64,000 nucleotides of DNA from Pseudomonadota bacterium (GTDB taxonomy: Bacteria; Bdellovibrionota; UBA1018; CAIMNF01). The stretch spans positions 74,657 through 138,656 of the forward strand of contig JAIXWV010000016.1 of the NCBI GenBank assembly GCA_027491115.1, read 5' to 3'. The notes under the pieces are model-generated. The model had not been told where the DNA came from. It did no database searches and saw nothing but the letters and a program-made list of their open reading frames with translations. The translations under genes and the position numbers were made by a program. How positions within the stretch are numbered: position 1 is the stretch's first letter; every line of letters starts with the position of its first letter. Below are positions 19,092 to 27,999 of this stretch, in pieces.

Positions 19092-20084
19092 ATGTCCATG
19101 TACCCCTCCATTCTCGACACCATTGGTGCAACGCCACTCGTCCCATTTCAAAAACTGACTCGTGGCCTTACTGCTCGGGTGCTCTTCAAGCTCGAGTTCT
19201 TCAATCCGCTCGGATCAGTGAAGGACAGGATTGCCATGAGCATGATCTCCGAAGCCGAGAAATCCGGTGACCTGCGAACCGGCATGAGGATCATCGAGCC
19301 CACTTCAGGCAATACCGGAATCGGGCTCGCGTTCGTTTGTGCGGCCAAAGGTTATCCACTCACCCTTGTGATGCCCGAGACCATGTCCCAAGAACGCAGG
19401 ACCCTGCTCCTGTTGCTGGGAGCCGATCTGGTTCTCACCCCGGGTGCGCTCGGAATGAAGGGTGCGATCGCCAAATCCATCGACCTTCTTGCGCAGACTC
19501 CGAATTCCTACATGCCCCGGCAGTTCGAAAACGGCGACAACCCCCTCATTCATTATCGCACCACGGGCCCTGAAATCTGGAATGACACGGCCGGTACGGT
19601 CGATGTGGTGATTTGCGGCGTCGGCACCGGTGGGACCTTCAGCGGGGTTGGCAAGTACCTGAAGGAGCAGAAACCCTCCTTGAAGATGGTGGCCGTCGAG
19701 CCCGCCGAATCGCCCGTCATCTCGGGGGGCAAGCCAGGTCCTCACAAGATCCAAGGGATCGGAGCCGGGTTCGTGCCGAAGAATTTCGACCGGAGTCTTC
19801 TGGATTCGGTGGAGGCGGTATCGAGCGACGAGGCCCTTGCCATGGCCAAGAAAGTCATCCGCGAGGAAGGGGTGCCTGTGGGCATCAGTTCGGGTGCGGC
19901 CATCACGGCGGCCTTACGGGTTGCGGCCAAACCTGAGAACTCCGGCAAAACGATCGTGGTCATCCTCGCCAGCCACACCGAGCGCTACCTTTCCACCTTG
20001 CTCGGAGAGGAAGCCCGGGTTCGTGCCCAAGCTCTCCCGACGGATGTGGTCACCGAAGAGATGCTCGGACGGGTGAAGGTCTGA
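19092..20084 (+). CDS. cysK: Cysteine synthase (O-acetylserine sulfhydrylase)
   Basis: A 330-residue PLP enzyme that makes L-cysteine from O-acetylserine and sulfide. The Schiff-base lysine is K44 in NPLGSVKDRIA. The substrate loop is TSGNTGIGLA and the phosphate-binding glycine loop is GVGTGGTFSGVG. The C-terminal ISSGAA motif holds the serine that contacts the PLP nitrogen. Starts at 19092 or 19098 both fit; an upstream in-frame TTG-type start adds non-conserved residues. No clear Shine-Dalgarno. The gene ends 13 bases from the convergent DUF493 gene. Confidence 0.95.
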   Translation: MSMYPSILDTIGATPLVPFQKLTRGLTARVLFKLEFFNPLGSVKDRIAMSMISEAEKSGDLRTGMRIIEPTSGNTGIGLAFVCAAKGYPLTLVMPETMSQERRTLLLLLGADLVLTPGALGMKGAIAKSIDLLAQTPNSYMPRQFENGDNPLIHYRTTGPEIWNDTAGTVDVVICGVGTGGTFSGVGKYLKEQKPSLKMVAVEPAESPVISGGKPGPHKIQGIGAGFVPKNFDRSLLDSVEAVSSDEALAMAKKVIREEGVPVGISSGAAITAALRVAAKPENSGKTIVVILASHTERYLSTLLGEEARVRAQALPTDVVTEEMLGRVKV

Positions 20085-20097
20085 GTTCTCCGGTTTC

Positions 20098-20385
20098 CTA
20101 GAGAATGTAAATCAAGTCGTTGATTTTCTGGGTCTCGACCGCGAGTGCGATCACTTCGTCTGCGGTTGCGGCGTGGTACTCGTAGGTCAGAGAAATGTGT
20201 TTTCCTGAGGCGCTCAGGCGCTCCGAGCTCCGGGTGAGTCCGATGAACTTTTTCTCGAACTCCTCGACAGCAACTTTGAAAATCGACGAATTCTTGCCGA
20301 TGAACTTGTGGGTGTACACGCAGGGGAAGGTGTAGTGGGCCTCTAACAGGGTGCGGAATTTCTCGAACGGGTCGGCGGTGCTCAC
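20098..20385 (-). CDS. DUF493 (YbeD-like) protein
   Basis: A 95-residue protein with the DUF493 fold pattern: FEKFRTLLEAHYTFPCVYTHKF near the start, then SSIFKVAVEEF, and a C-terminal TRSSERLSASGKHISLTYEYHAATADEVIAL. Family members are small ferredoxin-like proteins, some regulatory (E. coli YbeD near lipB). A GTG at 20385 gives the usual family length; a TTG at 20478 would add 31 non-conserved residues and overlap the rpsB promoter, so it is less likely. The Shine-Dalgarno is poor. Confidence 0.82.
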   Translation of the reverse strand: MSTADPFEKFRTLLEAHYTFPCVYTHKFIGKNSSIFKVAVEEFEKKFIGLTRSSERLSASGKHISLTYEYHAATADEVIALAVETQKINDLIYIL

Positions 20386-20471
20386 AGTACTCTGGCTTTT
20401 AACAGCATTCCTGAGGGAAGGAAAGTTGCGGGACGTTCTCGGCGTCAAGAGTGACGCGGTGCGTTTTTGAT

Positions 20472-20500
20472 TTGACAAAAGCCGGGTGGCTCCTTGGAAT
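20472..20500 (+). promoter_or_regulatory. Promoter of rpsB-tsf
   Basis: TTGACA (20472-20477), a 17-base spacer and TGGAAT (20495-20500). This would give a leader of about 185 bases ahead of rpsB, long enough for S2-mediated autoregulation as known in other bacteria. A small hairpin, GCTAT/ATAGC, lies in the leader near 20527-20540. Confidence 0.55.
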
Positions 20501-20691
20501 CAGGATTGCGAAAAATCCCCAAACACGCTATCTCTATAGCCCGAATACACACACTTCCAATAAAACGTGGTGTCAGGTTTCCTTCTGGAGCCCTGATTCA
20601 GGAAGTGGAGGAATAACCGCGGGATCTCCAAATCCTTTCCTTGAAAAGAAGACGATTTGCATTCCCGCTTCAATCGGAAAGGAACAAGGCA

Positions 20692-21540
20692 ATGCCTAAT
20701 ATCTCCATGAAAGACATGCTCGAAGCAGGGGTCCACTTCGGTCATCAGACCAATCACTGGAACCCAAAGATGAAACCTTATGTCTACGGTGCCCGTAACG
20801 GGATTTACATCGTGGACCTCCAACAGACCGTCGAGCGCGCCCGTAAGGCTTGCGACTTCATCAAGTCCGTTACTGCTGAAGGCAAAAAGGTGATCTTCGT
20901 CGGCACCAAGAAGCAAGCCAAGGAAGTGGTTGAAAAAGAAGCTCAGCGTGCAGGCATGTACTATGTGACCGAGCGCTGGCTCGGTGGCATGCTCACCAAC
21001 TTCCAAACCGTTAAAGCCTCGATCGATCGCCTGAAGAAGATCGAATCCCTGAAGGCCTCTGACGGTTGGAATGACTACACCAAGAAAGAACAATCCGGTT
21101 TCGACCGCGAGCTCATGAAGCTGAAGCGCGGCCTCGGCGGGATTCAGGAAATGAAGAAGCTTCCCGGTGCGATGTTCATCATCGACACCACCAAAGAAGC
21201 CAATGCGATCAAGGAAGCCCGTCGTCTCGGGATCCCGACTGTCGCCATCGTCGACACCAACTGTGACCCCTCCGGAATCGATTTCGTCATTCCCGGAAAC
21301 GACGACGCTTTCCGCTCCGTCAACCTCTTCGCCAAGATGATCGCTGACGCGTGCCTCGAAGGCACGACCGTTCACCAAGAGAAGCTCCGTGCCGCGGGTG
21401 CGGCCTCTTCCAAGGACGAAGACGACTCCGCAGGTAAGAAGGTCTCCCGTTTCGAAGGTGACATCGACCTGAAGGGTGTCGACGCTGCCGACCTCGAGGC
21501 GATGGAACAGACTGAAACCACCGAAACTGAAACCAAGTAA
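20692..21540 (+). CDS. rpsB: 30S ribosomal protein S2
   Basis: A 282-residue S2. Conserved signatures are MKDMLEAGVHFGHQTNHWNPKM, YIVDLQQTVERA, VIFVGTKKQA, RWLGGMLTNFQT and PGNDDAFRSV. It is somewhat longer than the E. coli protein because of an acidic C-terminal tail rich in Glu and Thr (MEQTETTETETK). The ATG at 20692 follows AAAGGAACAAGG; the frame continues upstream without conservation. tsf begins 20 bases after the stop, the common rpsB-tsf pair. Confidence 0.97.
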   Translation: MPNISMKDMLEAGVHFGHQTNHWNPKMKPYVYGARNGIYIVDLQQTVERARKACDFIKSVTAEGKKVIFVGTKKQAKEVVEKEAQRAGMYYVTERWLGGMLTNFQTVKASIDRLKKIESLKASDGWNDYTKKEQSGFDRELMKLKRGLGGIQEMKKLPGAMFIIDTTKEANAIKEARRLGIPTVAIVDTNCDPSGIDFVIPGNDDAFRSVNLFAKMIADACLEGTTVHQEKLRAAGAASSKDEDDSAGKKVSRFEGDIDLKGVDAADLEAMEQTETTETETK

Positions 21541-21560
21541 TCCCGAAAGGAATCCTGACT

Positions 21561-22466
21561 ATGCAAATCACTGCTGAACAGGTAGCCAAGCTCCGCGAGC
21601 GTACTGGTGCGGGAATGATGGATTGCAAGAAGGCACTCACTGAAAATGCGGGTGACTTCGACAAAGCCATCGAATACCTCCGCAAAAAAGGCATTGCTTC
21701 CGCTTCCAAGAAGGCTGGACGAACTGCCAAAGACGGAACCGTGTTCTCCTTGATCGACACCGACCAGAAGGCCGCTGTGATCGTGGAGGTCAATTGTGAA
21801 ACCGACTTCGTCGCCAAGACGGAGAATTTCCAGAAGTTCGTGACCGGAATCGCCCGTCATATCGCCAAGGCTAATCCCGAGAACGCCACCGCCCTCCTGG
21901 CCCAGAAAATGGATTCAGGAACGACTGTGGAGGAGTTCGTCAAGGAAGCCATCGCGGCCTTGGGTGAGAACATCATGGTCCGTCGCTTTGCCCGCTATCC
22001 AATCGCCGCAGGCAAAGAAGTGAAGAGCTACATCCACATGGGTGGAAAAGTGGGCGTGTTGGTGGAAGTGAATCTCGCCAATGCGACCAAGTCCACTCAA
22101 GAGCCTTTCGCGGGTTACATCCGTGACCTGTGCATGCATGTTGCGGCCGCAAGCCCGCTCTACCTCAAGCCTGAGGAAGTGCCGGCCGACGTCGTGACCA
22201 AGGAGAAGGAAATCGCTCTGGCTCAACTTCAGGGGCAGAACAAGCCTGCGGACGTTCTCGAGAAGATCGCTTCCGGTAAGATCAACAAGTACTATGAAGA
22301 GACTTGCCTGATTCGCCAGAAGTTCGTCAAAGACGACAAGAAGACGATCGAGGCTCTGACCAATGAGACCGGTAAATCGATCGGCGAAACGATCAGTATC
22401 GCCCGTTTCACTCGTTTCGTCCTGGGTGACGGCGTTGAAGTCGTCGCCGAGGAGACCCAACACTGA
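21561..22466 (+). CDS. tsf: Translation elongation factor Ts
   Basis: A 301-residue nucleotide exchange factor for EF-Tu. The N-terminal UBA-like domain starts ITAEQVAKLRERTGAGMMDCKKAL, and the core contains VEVNCETDFVAKTENF, which contacts EF-Tu. The length is typical. AAAGGAATC precedes the ATG. It is followed by a strong terminator only 7 bases after the stop. Confidence 0.97.
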   Translation: MQITAEQVAKLRERTGAGMMDCKKALTENAGDFDKAIEYLRKKGIASASKKAGRTAKDGTVFSLIDTDQKAAVIVEVNCETDFVAKTENFQKFVTGIARHIAKANPENATALLAQKMDSGTTVEEFVKEAIAALGENIMVRRFARYPIAAGKEVKSYIHMGGKVGVLVEVNLANATKSTQEPFAGYIRDLCMHVAAASPLYLKPEEVPADVVTKEKEIALAQLQGQNKPADVLEKIASGKINKYYEETCLIRQKFVKDDKKTIEALTNETGKSIGETISIARFTRFVLGDGVEVVAEETQH

Positions 22467-22473
22467 GAACCTG

Positions 22474-22507
22474 GGGGCCTTGATTTCGATCAAGGCCCCT
22501 TTTTTTT
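22474..22507 (+). terminator. Terminator between tsf and pyrH
   Basis: An 11-bp stem, GGGGCCTTGAT/ATCAAGGCCCC, is closed by a stable TTCG tetraloop and followed by eight T. The T-run ends 7 bases before the pyrH ATG. Confidence 0.9.
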
Positions 22508-22514
22508 CGCCATT

Positions 22515-23231
22515 ATGAAAAGAGAACCGTACAAAAGAGTTCTGTTGAAGTTGTCTGGAGAGGCCCTCGCTGGAGATCTTGGCTACGGGATCGATACCGA
22601 TACCCTGGATGTGATTGCCAACGAGGTGAAACAACTCCGGGATGCAGGGACCGAAGTCGCCATTGTCGTCGGCGGAGGGAACATCTTCCGTGGTGTCAAG
22701 GGTGCGACCAAGGGGATGGATCGGGCTACGGCCGACTACATGGGGATGTTGGCCACCGTACTGAACTGCCTCGCGCTCCAGGACTCTCTCGAGCGGAAGA
22801 ACGTTTACACCCGTGTGCAATCCGCGATCGAGATGCGGGCGCTCGCCGAGCCGTACATCCGGCGGAAAGCCGTCCGCCATCTGGAAAAGGGCCGCGTGGT
22901 GATTTTCGCGGCAGGAGTGGGGAGTCCCTACTTCACCACCGACACAACCGCCGCACTCCGCGCAATGGAGATGAACTGTCAGGTGTTGCTGAAGGGAACC
23001 AGTGTCGACGGGATTTACACCGCCGATCCGAAGCTCCATCCGGAAGCGACCCGATTCGAGGATTTGACCTACATGGACGTGCTCCAGAAGCGTCTCAAGG
23101 TCATGGATTCCACCGCCATCTCCCTCTGTATGGACAACAAGCTCCCGATCATCGTCTTCAATTTGCGCGATCGGGGAGCGATGGCCAAAGTCATCCGGGG
23201 TGAACCCATCGGCACCCTGGTCCACGTTTGA
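22515..23231 (+). CDS. pyrH: UMP kinase
   Basis: A 238-residue amino-acid-kinase-fold enzyme that phosphorylates UMP to UDP. Visible motifs are [11 protein letters not shown] at the N-terminus, [10 protein letters not shown], the region [16 protein letters not shown] and the nucleotide site TDTTAALRA followed by [13 protein letters not shown]. The length is standard. The ATG is only 7 bases after the tsf terminator T-run and has no Shine-Dalgarno. Expression therefore depends on read-through or an unseen start mode. frr follows after 25 bases. Confidence 0.97.
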   Translation: MKREPYKRVLLKLSGEALAGDLGYGIDTDTLDVIANEVKQLRDAGTEVAIVVGGGNIFRGVKGATKGMDRATADYMGMLATVLNCLALQDSLERKNVYTRVQSAIEMRALAEPYIRRKAVRHLEKGRVVIFAAGVGSPYFTTDTTAALRAMEMNCQVLLKGTSVDGIYTADPKLHPEATRFEDLTYMDVLQKRLKVMDSTAISLCMDNKLPIIVFNLRDRGAMAKVIRGEPIGTLVHV

Positions 23232-23256
23232 AACCAGATTTTCCAAGGAGGACATC

Positions 23257-23811
23257 ATGTCCAAAGCACTCACCGATCTGACCGCACAATCCGACAAAAC
23301 CATCCAGTCCCTCCAGAAGGACCTCCTCAAGGTCCGTACCGGACGCGCTTCGACCGCCTTGATCGATCATGTCCATGTGGACTACTACGGCTCGAAAACC
23401 GCCATCAGCCAGGTGGCGAACCTGACCACTCCCGATGCCCGCACGATCCAGATCGTGGCCTGGGAAACTTCGATGCTCGGAGCGATCGAAAAAGCGATTC
23501 TCGAGGCGAACGTCGGTTTCACCCCGCAGAATGACGGCAAGGTCATCCGAATCACCATGCCTCCTCTCACCGAAGAGCGCCGTAAAGAGATGGTGAAGAT
23601 GATCAAGAAGATGGGAGAAGACGCCAAGATCGCCATCCGGAACCATCGTCGCGATGCCAACGAGGATGTGAAGAAGCAAGAGAAGGACAAAGTCCTCTCC
23701 GCCGATGAGTCCAAGAAATTCCAGGAGCAGATCCAGAAGAAGACCGACGAAAAAGTCGCCGATATCGACAAGATCATCGCGACCAAAGAAAAAGAGATCA
23801 TGACGATCTAG
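23257..23811 (+). CDS. frr: Ribosome recycling factor
   Basis: A 184-residue RRF that splits post-termination ribosomes with EF-G. The tRNA-like domain I helices contain LLKVRTGRASTALIDHV, and domain II includes YYGSKTAISQVANL. The C-terminal helix is rich in Lys/Glu (EERRKEMVKMIKKMGED). AAGGAGG lies 6 bases ahead of the ATG at 23257. The pyrH-frr-uppS-cdsA-rseP order is conserved in many bacteria. Confidence 0.97.
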   Translation: MSKALTDLTAQSDKTIQSLQKDLLKVRTGRASTALIDHVHVDYYGSKTAISQVANLTTPDARTIQIVAWETSMLGAIEKAILEANVGFTPQNDGKVIRITMPPLTEERRKEMVKMIKKMGEDAKIAIRNHRRDANEDVKKQEKDKVLSADESKKFQEQIQKKTDEKVADIDKIIATKEKEIMTI

Positions 23812-23818
23812 TCCAGTC

Positions 23819-24535
23819 GTGACCGTGTCCAATCTGCCCGCCCACATTGCGATCATCATGGACGGGAACGGTCGTTGGGCCGTTTCGAGGGGATATCCGC
23901 GCTTTTACGGGCACATCCGGGGTGCCGCACGTGTGCGCGAAATTGTCCGGGAATGTCGAACTCTCGGGGTTCGCGCCCTCACTCTGTATGCCTTCTCCAC
24001 GGAGAATTGGAAGCGTCCGGAAGATGAACTTTCTGTGCTGTGGACACTCCTTCGTAAGTACATCCGTCGTGAGGTGGCCGAGCTGAAAGAAAACGGAATC
24101 CGCCTCCGCGTGATCGGTGAGTGGACGAGGCTTCCCGAGGAGGCGCGACGCGAGCTGGTGGCGGCCATGGAAATGCTCGCTGATGGCAAAGAAATGGACC
24201 TGGTGTTTGCGCTCTCCTACGGTTCCCGTGCCGAAATCACCGATGCGATACGGAAAATCGCGTCGGACTGTGAGCGCGGAATCCTGAAGGCTTCCGAGAT
24301 TACGGAAGCCACCCTAGAGAGTCGGTTGTGGACATCGGAATTGGGTGCTCATTCGGATGTTGATTTCATGATACGGACCAGTGGTGAGCAGCGGCTCAGT
24401 AATTTCCTCCTTTGGCAGTGTTCCTATGCCGAGTTTGACTTTCCTGAAACGCTCTGGCCGGAATACACGGTGAGCGAGTTCCGGAAATCCCTGGAACGTT
24501 ATGGCGCAAGAAAGCGCCGGTTTGGCGGACTATGA
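23819..24535 (+). CDS. uppS: Undecaprenyl diphosphate synthase
   Basis: A 238-residue cis-prenyltransferase making the C55 lipid carrier for peptidoglycan and other glycans. Motifs are HIAIIMDGNGRWAVSRG (catalytic Asp in the DGNGRW loop), LTLYAFSTENWKRP and, near the C-terminus, FMIRTSGEQRLSNFLLWQCSYAEF. The start is GTG at 23819, with a second GTG 6 bases on. It begins 7 bases after frr and overlaps cdsA by 4 bases (ATGA), so the two are translationally coupled. Confidence 0.96.
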   Translation: MTVSNLPAHIAIIMDGNGRWAVSRGYPRFYGHIRGAARVREIVRECRTLGVRALTLYAFSTENWKRPEDELSVLWTLLRKYIRREVAELKENGIRLRVIGEWTRLPEEARRELVAAMEMLADGKEMDLVFALSYGSRAEITDAIRKIASDCERGILKASEITEATLESRLWTSELGAHSDVDFMIRTSGEQRLSNFLLWQCSYAEFDFPETLWPEYTVSEFRKSLERYGARKRRFGGL

Positions 24536-25398
24536 GTGAAAATTTGAAAAAGCGTATTGGTACGGCCCTGATTGGGGTGCCGGTGATTCTTTGGTTGCTG
24601 CTCGGGCTCGGAGTCGGGGGCGTTGCGTTCTTCGCCTGGGTGGTTTCAATGGGTATGCTGTACGAGTTTTGCAGGATGTTTCTCGGTCTGGCGGATGCAC
24701 GTGAAAAGACCGCTCTCATGCTCCTGGTCGGAACCATTGCGCACGCACTCAATTACGTGATTCCGGTAGGTTTGCCCGCCGTGGTCCTGGCGTTGGTTCC
24801 CTTTATCCTGTTTTTTCTCTATTTCCTTTTCACGGTGCCCCGAGTCCTCGGATACGGCGGTCGTGAGGCGCTCAACAGTCCCGAGGGGACTGAGGCGCTC
24901 GCTTCCCACGTCCGCGAGTTGATGGCCCTTGGGTTTGGTTGGGTTTATTGTGTGTGGTTTCCGCTCTTGATGGTAGGGATCCGCAGCATGATCGAAGGAA
25001 AGCACTGGCTCATGCTCACGATGATTGTGATCTGGTCCGGAGACACCTTCGCTTATTTTGCGGGGCGTTTTTTCGGTAAACGGAAACTCTTCGAAATGGT
25101 GAGTCCAAAGAAGACCTGGGAAGGGGCCTGGGGTGGGACCTTGGGTGCCTGCGTTCTTGCGGGAGTCTATGCGTGGTGGTTTTTACCCTATGAGTCCCCG
25201 TGGTTCGTGGGTGTTATGATTTTGACTTTAAGTGCTGCCGGGATTGTCGGCGATCTTGCGGAGAGTCTTTTGAAGCGGGCGTCCAAAGAAAAGGACTCCG
25301 GATCCATTCTCCCGGGTCATGGTGGCTTCATGGATCGCTTCGACGGGGTGGTTTTCGCGCTACCCGTCACTTACTTGATGCTCCGGTTTCTGGCTTGA
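24532..25398 (+). CDS. cdsA: Phosphatidate cytidylyltransferase
   Basis: A 288-residue polytopic membrane enzyme that makes CDP-diacylglycerol from phosphatidate and CTP. About eight hydrophobic segments are seen. The C-terminal family signature is SLLKRASKEKDSGSILPGHG followed by GFMDRFD, and SPKKTWEGAWGG is also present. It starts within the uppS stop (ATGA). Its product feeds the phosphatidylserine synthase encoded 2.6 kb downstream. Confidence 0.96.
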   Translation: MSENLKKRIGTALIGVPVILWLLLGLGVGGVAFFAWVVSMGMLYEFCRMFLGLADAREKTALMLLVGTIAHALNYVIPVGLPAVVLALVPFILFFLYFLFTVPRVLGYGGREALNSPEGTEALASHVRELMALGFGWVYCVWFPLLMVGIRSMIEGKHWLMLTMIVIWSGDTFAYFAGRFFGKRKLFEMVSPKKTWEGAWGGTLGACVLAGVYAWWFLPYESPWFVGVMILTLSAAGIVGDLAESLLKRASKEKDSGSILPGHGGFMDRFDGVVFALPVTYLMLRFLA

Positions 25399-25486
25399 TG
25401 CGTGATTGATCGCGAGATCGAGATTCTCGACTAGGATCGAGGCCCCAATCCCGCTATCCTATGGTGACGAAAGTGCAGGTGTCCTG

Positions 25487-27097
25487 GTGATTTCTTTAAT
25501 CGGTTTCGTGCTGGTCCTGATTCCGCTTGTGGTCGTCCATGAGCTCGGGCATTTCCTTTTTGCCAAACTCTTCGGCGTCCGGGCTGACGCCTTCTCGGTC
25601 GGCTTCGGGCCCGTGCTTTGGAAAAAAACCTACGGTGAGACCGAGTTTCGACTTTCCGCCATTCCGCTCGGTGGGTACGTGAAATTGCTCGGCGAGGATC
25701 CTACGGCACCGCTGACAGACGAGGAGCGGAAGCGCGCTCTCCACTCGCAGGTGCCTTGGAAGCGTTTTTTCATCTTTTTCGGTGGACCCTTGTTCAACTT
25801 CATCTGGGCAGCATTGGTGTTCATGGCGATGATGGTGATCGGTGAGCAACAGGTGGCGACGGTGGTGGGTCGGGTTCTCCCCGATACCCCGGCCGCAACC
25901 GCTGGCTTGCTTCCCGGTGACAGGATTCTTTCCGTCGCAGGTGAGCCGGTTTCGAAGTTCGAAGAGCTCATGCAGAAGATTTCCGATCGTCCTTCCACAG
26001 AGGTGGTCCTCGAGGTGGAGAGGAATTCCAATCGCATGAGTTTGCGGGCTCTGACCGGAACCGAAGACGGTTTCACCCAATATGGTGAGAACAAGCCGGT
26101 AGGCTACCTCGATGGTCTGATTCCTTCAGGGCGCTCCGGGAAGATCGGGATTTCGTCTCCGATGAGCCCGGCCGCAAAGGCAGGAATGAAGTCCGGGGAT
26201 GAGCTGGTTTCATTCATGGGCAAGCCCCTAAAGAGCTTCGAGGAATTCGAGGCGGCTTATGCCGTTGCCTCGGGCCCGTTTCGTTTCGAGGTCAAGACCG
26301 ATCAAAAGGTCCGCGAAGTCACTCTCGATGCCAAGTCCACGGGGAACCCGGGAGTCGATCTCGGAATCTTCTCTTCGGAACTGTTCGTTGAGCAGGCGGT
26401 CAAGGATTCTCCGGCAGAGAAAATCGGGATTCGCAAGGGCGATCAACTGGTGGCCGTGAATGCGGTTCCGATCCGGAGCTTCTTCGAGCTCCGCAAGAAC
26501 ATTCAAAAAGCGGGTGAGGCCCACGGTAAGCTGAACCTGACTGTCGTCCGCGAGGGAAAGACGGTCACCTACGAAGTCATTCCGACCATGACGACCGAGC
26601 GTGATCCCATGCTGAAAACGCTGAAGCAATTCACTGTGGGCGTCATTCCGGTTGCGACCATGCTTGAGCCGGAAATGGTGATCGAACGGGTCTTGAACCC
26701 TTTCGTTCTCGTTTACAAGGGCGTCGCAAGAATGATCGATCTGAGTGTGCGGAACGTAGTGTCGATTGGCAAGATGATCCAAGGCCAGGTCTCGGTGAAA
26801 TCACTGGGCGGGCCCATCCTGATCGGCAAGCTCGCCGGAGACTCGATCAGTCGTGGGCTCTTGGATTTTCTGAGAATGATGGCGATCCTTTCCATCGGCC
26901 TCGGCGTGTTGAACATCCTGCCGATTCCTGTATTGGACGGAGGTCACATCGTCCTGCTCGGTATCGAGTCGATCCGTGGAAAAGCACTTTCCTTGAAGCA
27001 GCTCGAGGTGGCGCAGACGGTCGGTCTCGTCTTCATCCTTCTCATCATGATCGTCGTGATGAAAAACGACATCTCCAGATTGCCGATTTTCAACTGA
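25487..27097 (+). CDS. rseP: RIP site-2 zinc metalloprotease with three PDZ-like domains
   Basis: A 536-residue intramembrane protease. TM1 holds the zinc motif HELGH, and the C-terminal TM region holds NILPIPVLDGGH. Between them three PDZ-like segments can be read: around VVGRVLPDTPAATAGLLPGD, IGISSPMSPAAKAGMKSGD and VEQAVKDSPAEKIGIRKGD. E. coli RseP has two, so this copy is longer. Such proteases cut anti-sigma factors and signal-peptide remnants. The GTG at 25487 is chosen because it places the first membrane segment at the N-terminus; upstream TTG-led sequence is not conserved. Confidence 0.93.
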   Translation: MISLIGFVLVLIPLVVVHELGHFLFAKLFGVRADAFSVGFGPVLWKKTYGETEFRLSAIPLGGYVKLLGEDPTAPLTDEERKRALHSQVPWKRFFIFFGGPLFNFIWAALVFMAMMVIGEQQVATVVGRVLPDTPAATAGLLPGDRILSVAGEPVSKFEELMQKISDRPSTEVVLEVERNSNRMSLRALTGTEDGFTQYGENKPVGYLDGLIPSGRSGKIGISSPMSPAAKAGMKSGDELVSFMGKPLKSFEEFEAAYAVASGPFRFEVKTDQKVREVTLDAKSTGNPGVDLGIFSSELFVEQAVKDSPAEKIGIRKGDQLVAVNAVPIRSFFELRKNIQKAGEAHGKLNLTVVREGKTVTYEVIPTMTTERDPMLKTLKQFTVGVIPVATMLEPEMVIERVLNPFVLVYKGVARMIDLSVRNVVSIGKMIQGQVSVKSLGGPILIGKLAGDSISRGLLDFLRMMAILSIGLGVLNILPIPVLDGGHIVLLGIESIRGKALSLKQLEVAQTVGLVFILLIMIVVMKNDISRLPIFN

Positions 27098-27104
27098 GGC
27101 GGAT

Positions 27105-27947
27105 GTGACGGACGGGCGCTACATCGCTTGGGATACTTCCTCTCTGACAGGAATCCTCTCGGCATTCGAGGTGGCCCAAGGGGCCTTGAAGCCGGTGGCG
27201 ACTTGGTCTCTCAGTCTGGAAACCTCGAAGCACTCCGAGCGCCTCCTTTGGAGCCTCGACACCGTCCTGCAAAGTGCGGGTTGGCGGATCGATCAGCTCT
27301 CCGGAATCGCGGTCGGAGTGGGGCCTGGCTCGTTCACCGGTCTTCGTATCGGGATCACCACTGCGAAGATGCTTGCCCGCACTTTGGGCATCCCGGTGAT
27401 TCCCGTTTCGAGTCTTGCCGTACTGGCCAGGGGGGCTTCTGCCTGGCTGGAGGACCGGGATGACGTCGGGTCAACCCGGATTCTCGCTGCCACGGATGCC
27501 GCCAAGGGAGAGTGGTTCGTGCTCTCTGGCTCCTGGAGGTCGGTTCGGGAGTGTGTTGCCCTTGCCGAGGGGGATTGGCATGGGGTCTGGGGTAGGGGAG
27601 TGCGTGAAGAGGTGATTTCTCCCGAGGCGGCGGTGCAAGAGCTTCTCGCCAAACTCGAGGAAAATTCCGATGTCCGCTGGATCGCTCTCGGACAGTCGGT
27701 GCTCCGGTACCCGGACCTTTTGAAGAGTTTGCCGCAATCCCGCCGGATCCTCATCGAGGACCCCGAGCTGCATCGTGTTCAGGCAACGTCCCTCATGCGC
27801 CTTGCTTTCGAGGCTGTCCAACAAGGTGTGGTCCGCTCTCCATCCGGGCTCCGTCCCCGATACCTTCGCGCATCCGAGGCCGAGATCAATCTTCAAAAAG
27901 GACGTATTCTTCCTAGCCCGGTTCACCCGCGTGGTGGAAAGTCCTGA
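27105..27947 (+). CDS. tsaB: tRNA threonylcarbamoyladenosine protein TsaB
   Basis: A 280-residue ASKHA-fold protein that partners TsaD in making t6A37 of ANN-decoding tRNAs. The N-terminus reads YIAWDTSS, followed by HSERLLWSLD and the family hallmark GVGPGSFTGLRIG. The C-terminal half is variable as usual, and the end reads LRPRYLRASEAE. The start is GTG at 27105, 7 bases after rseP, so it is in the same operon. Confidence 0.94.
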   Translation: MTDGRYIAWDTSSLTGILSAFEVAQGALKPVATWSLSLETSKHSERLLWSLDTVLQSAGWRIDQLSGIAVGVGPGSFTGLRIGITTAKMLARTLGIPVIPVSSLAVLARGASAWLEDRDDVGSTRILAATDAAKGEWFVLSGSWRSVRECVALAEGDWHGVWGRGVREEVISPEAAVQELLAKLEENSDVRWIALGQSVLRYPDLLKSLPQSRRILIEDPELHRVQATSLMRLAFEAVQQGVVRSPSGLRPRYLRASEAEINLQKGRILPSPVHPRGGKS

Positions 27948-27960
27948 ACACCGGCTTTCA

Positions 27961-27988
27961 TTGCGGTGCTCCGGCTTTCTGTTATGAT
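27961..27988 (+). promoter_or_regulatory. Candidate extended -10 promoter of pssA
   Basis: TTGCGG (27961-27966), a 16-base spacer and TATGAT (27983-27988), preceded by TGT as in extended -10 elements. Initiation about 7 bases on would give a leader of roughly 5 bases before the ATG at 28000. Confidence 0.45.
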
Positions 27989-27999
27989 CAAAGCATCGT

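Noticed and set aside
20386-20478. TTG start extending the DUF493 gene to 20478
   Set aside because: The extension is not conserved and overlaps the rpsB promoter -35; GTG at 20385 gives the family length.
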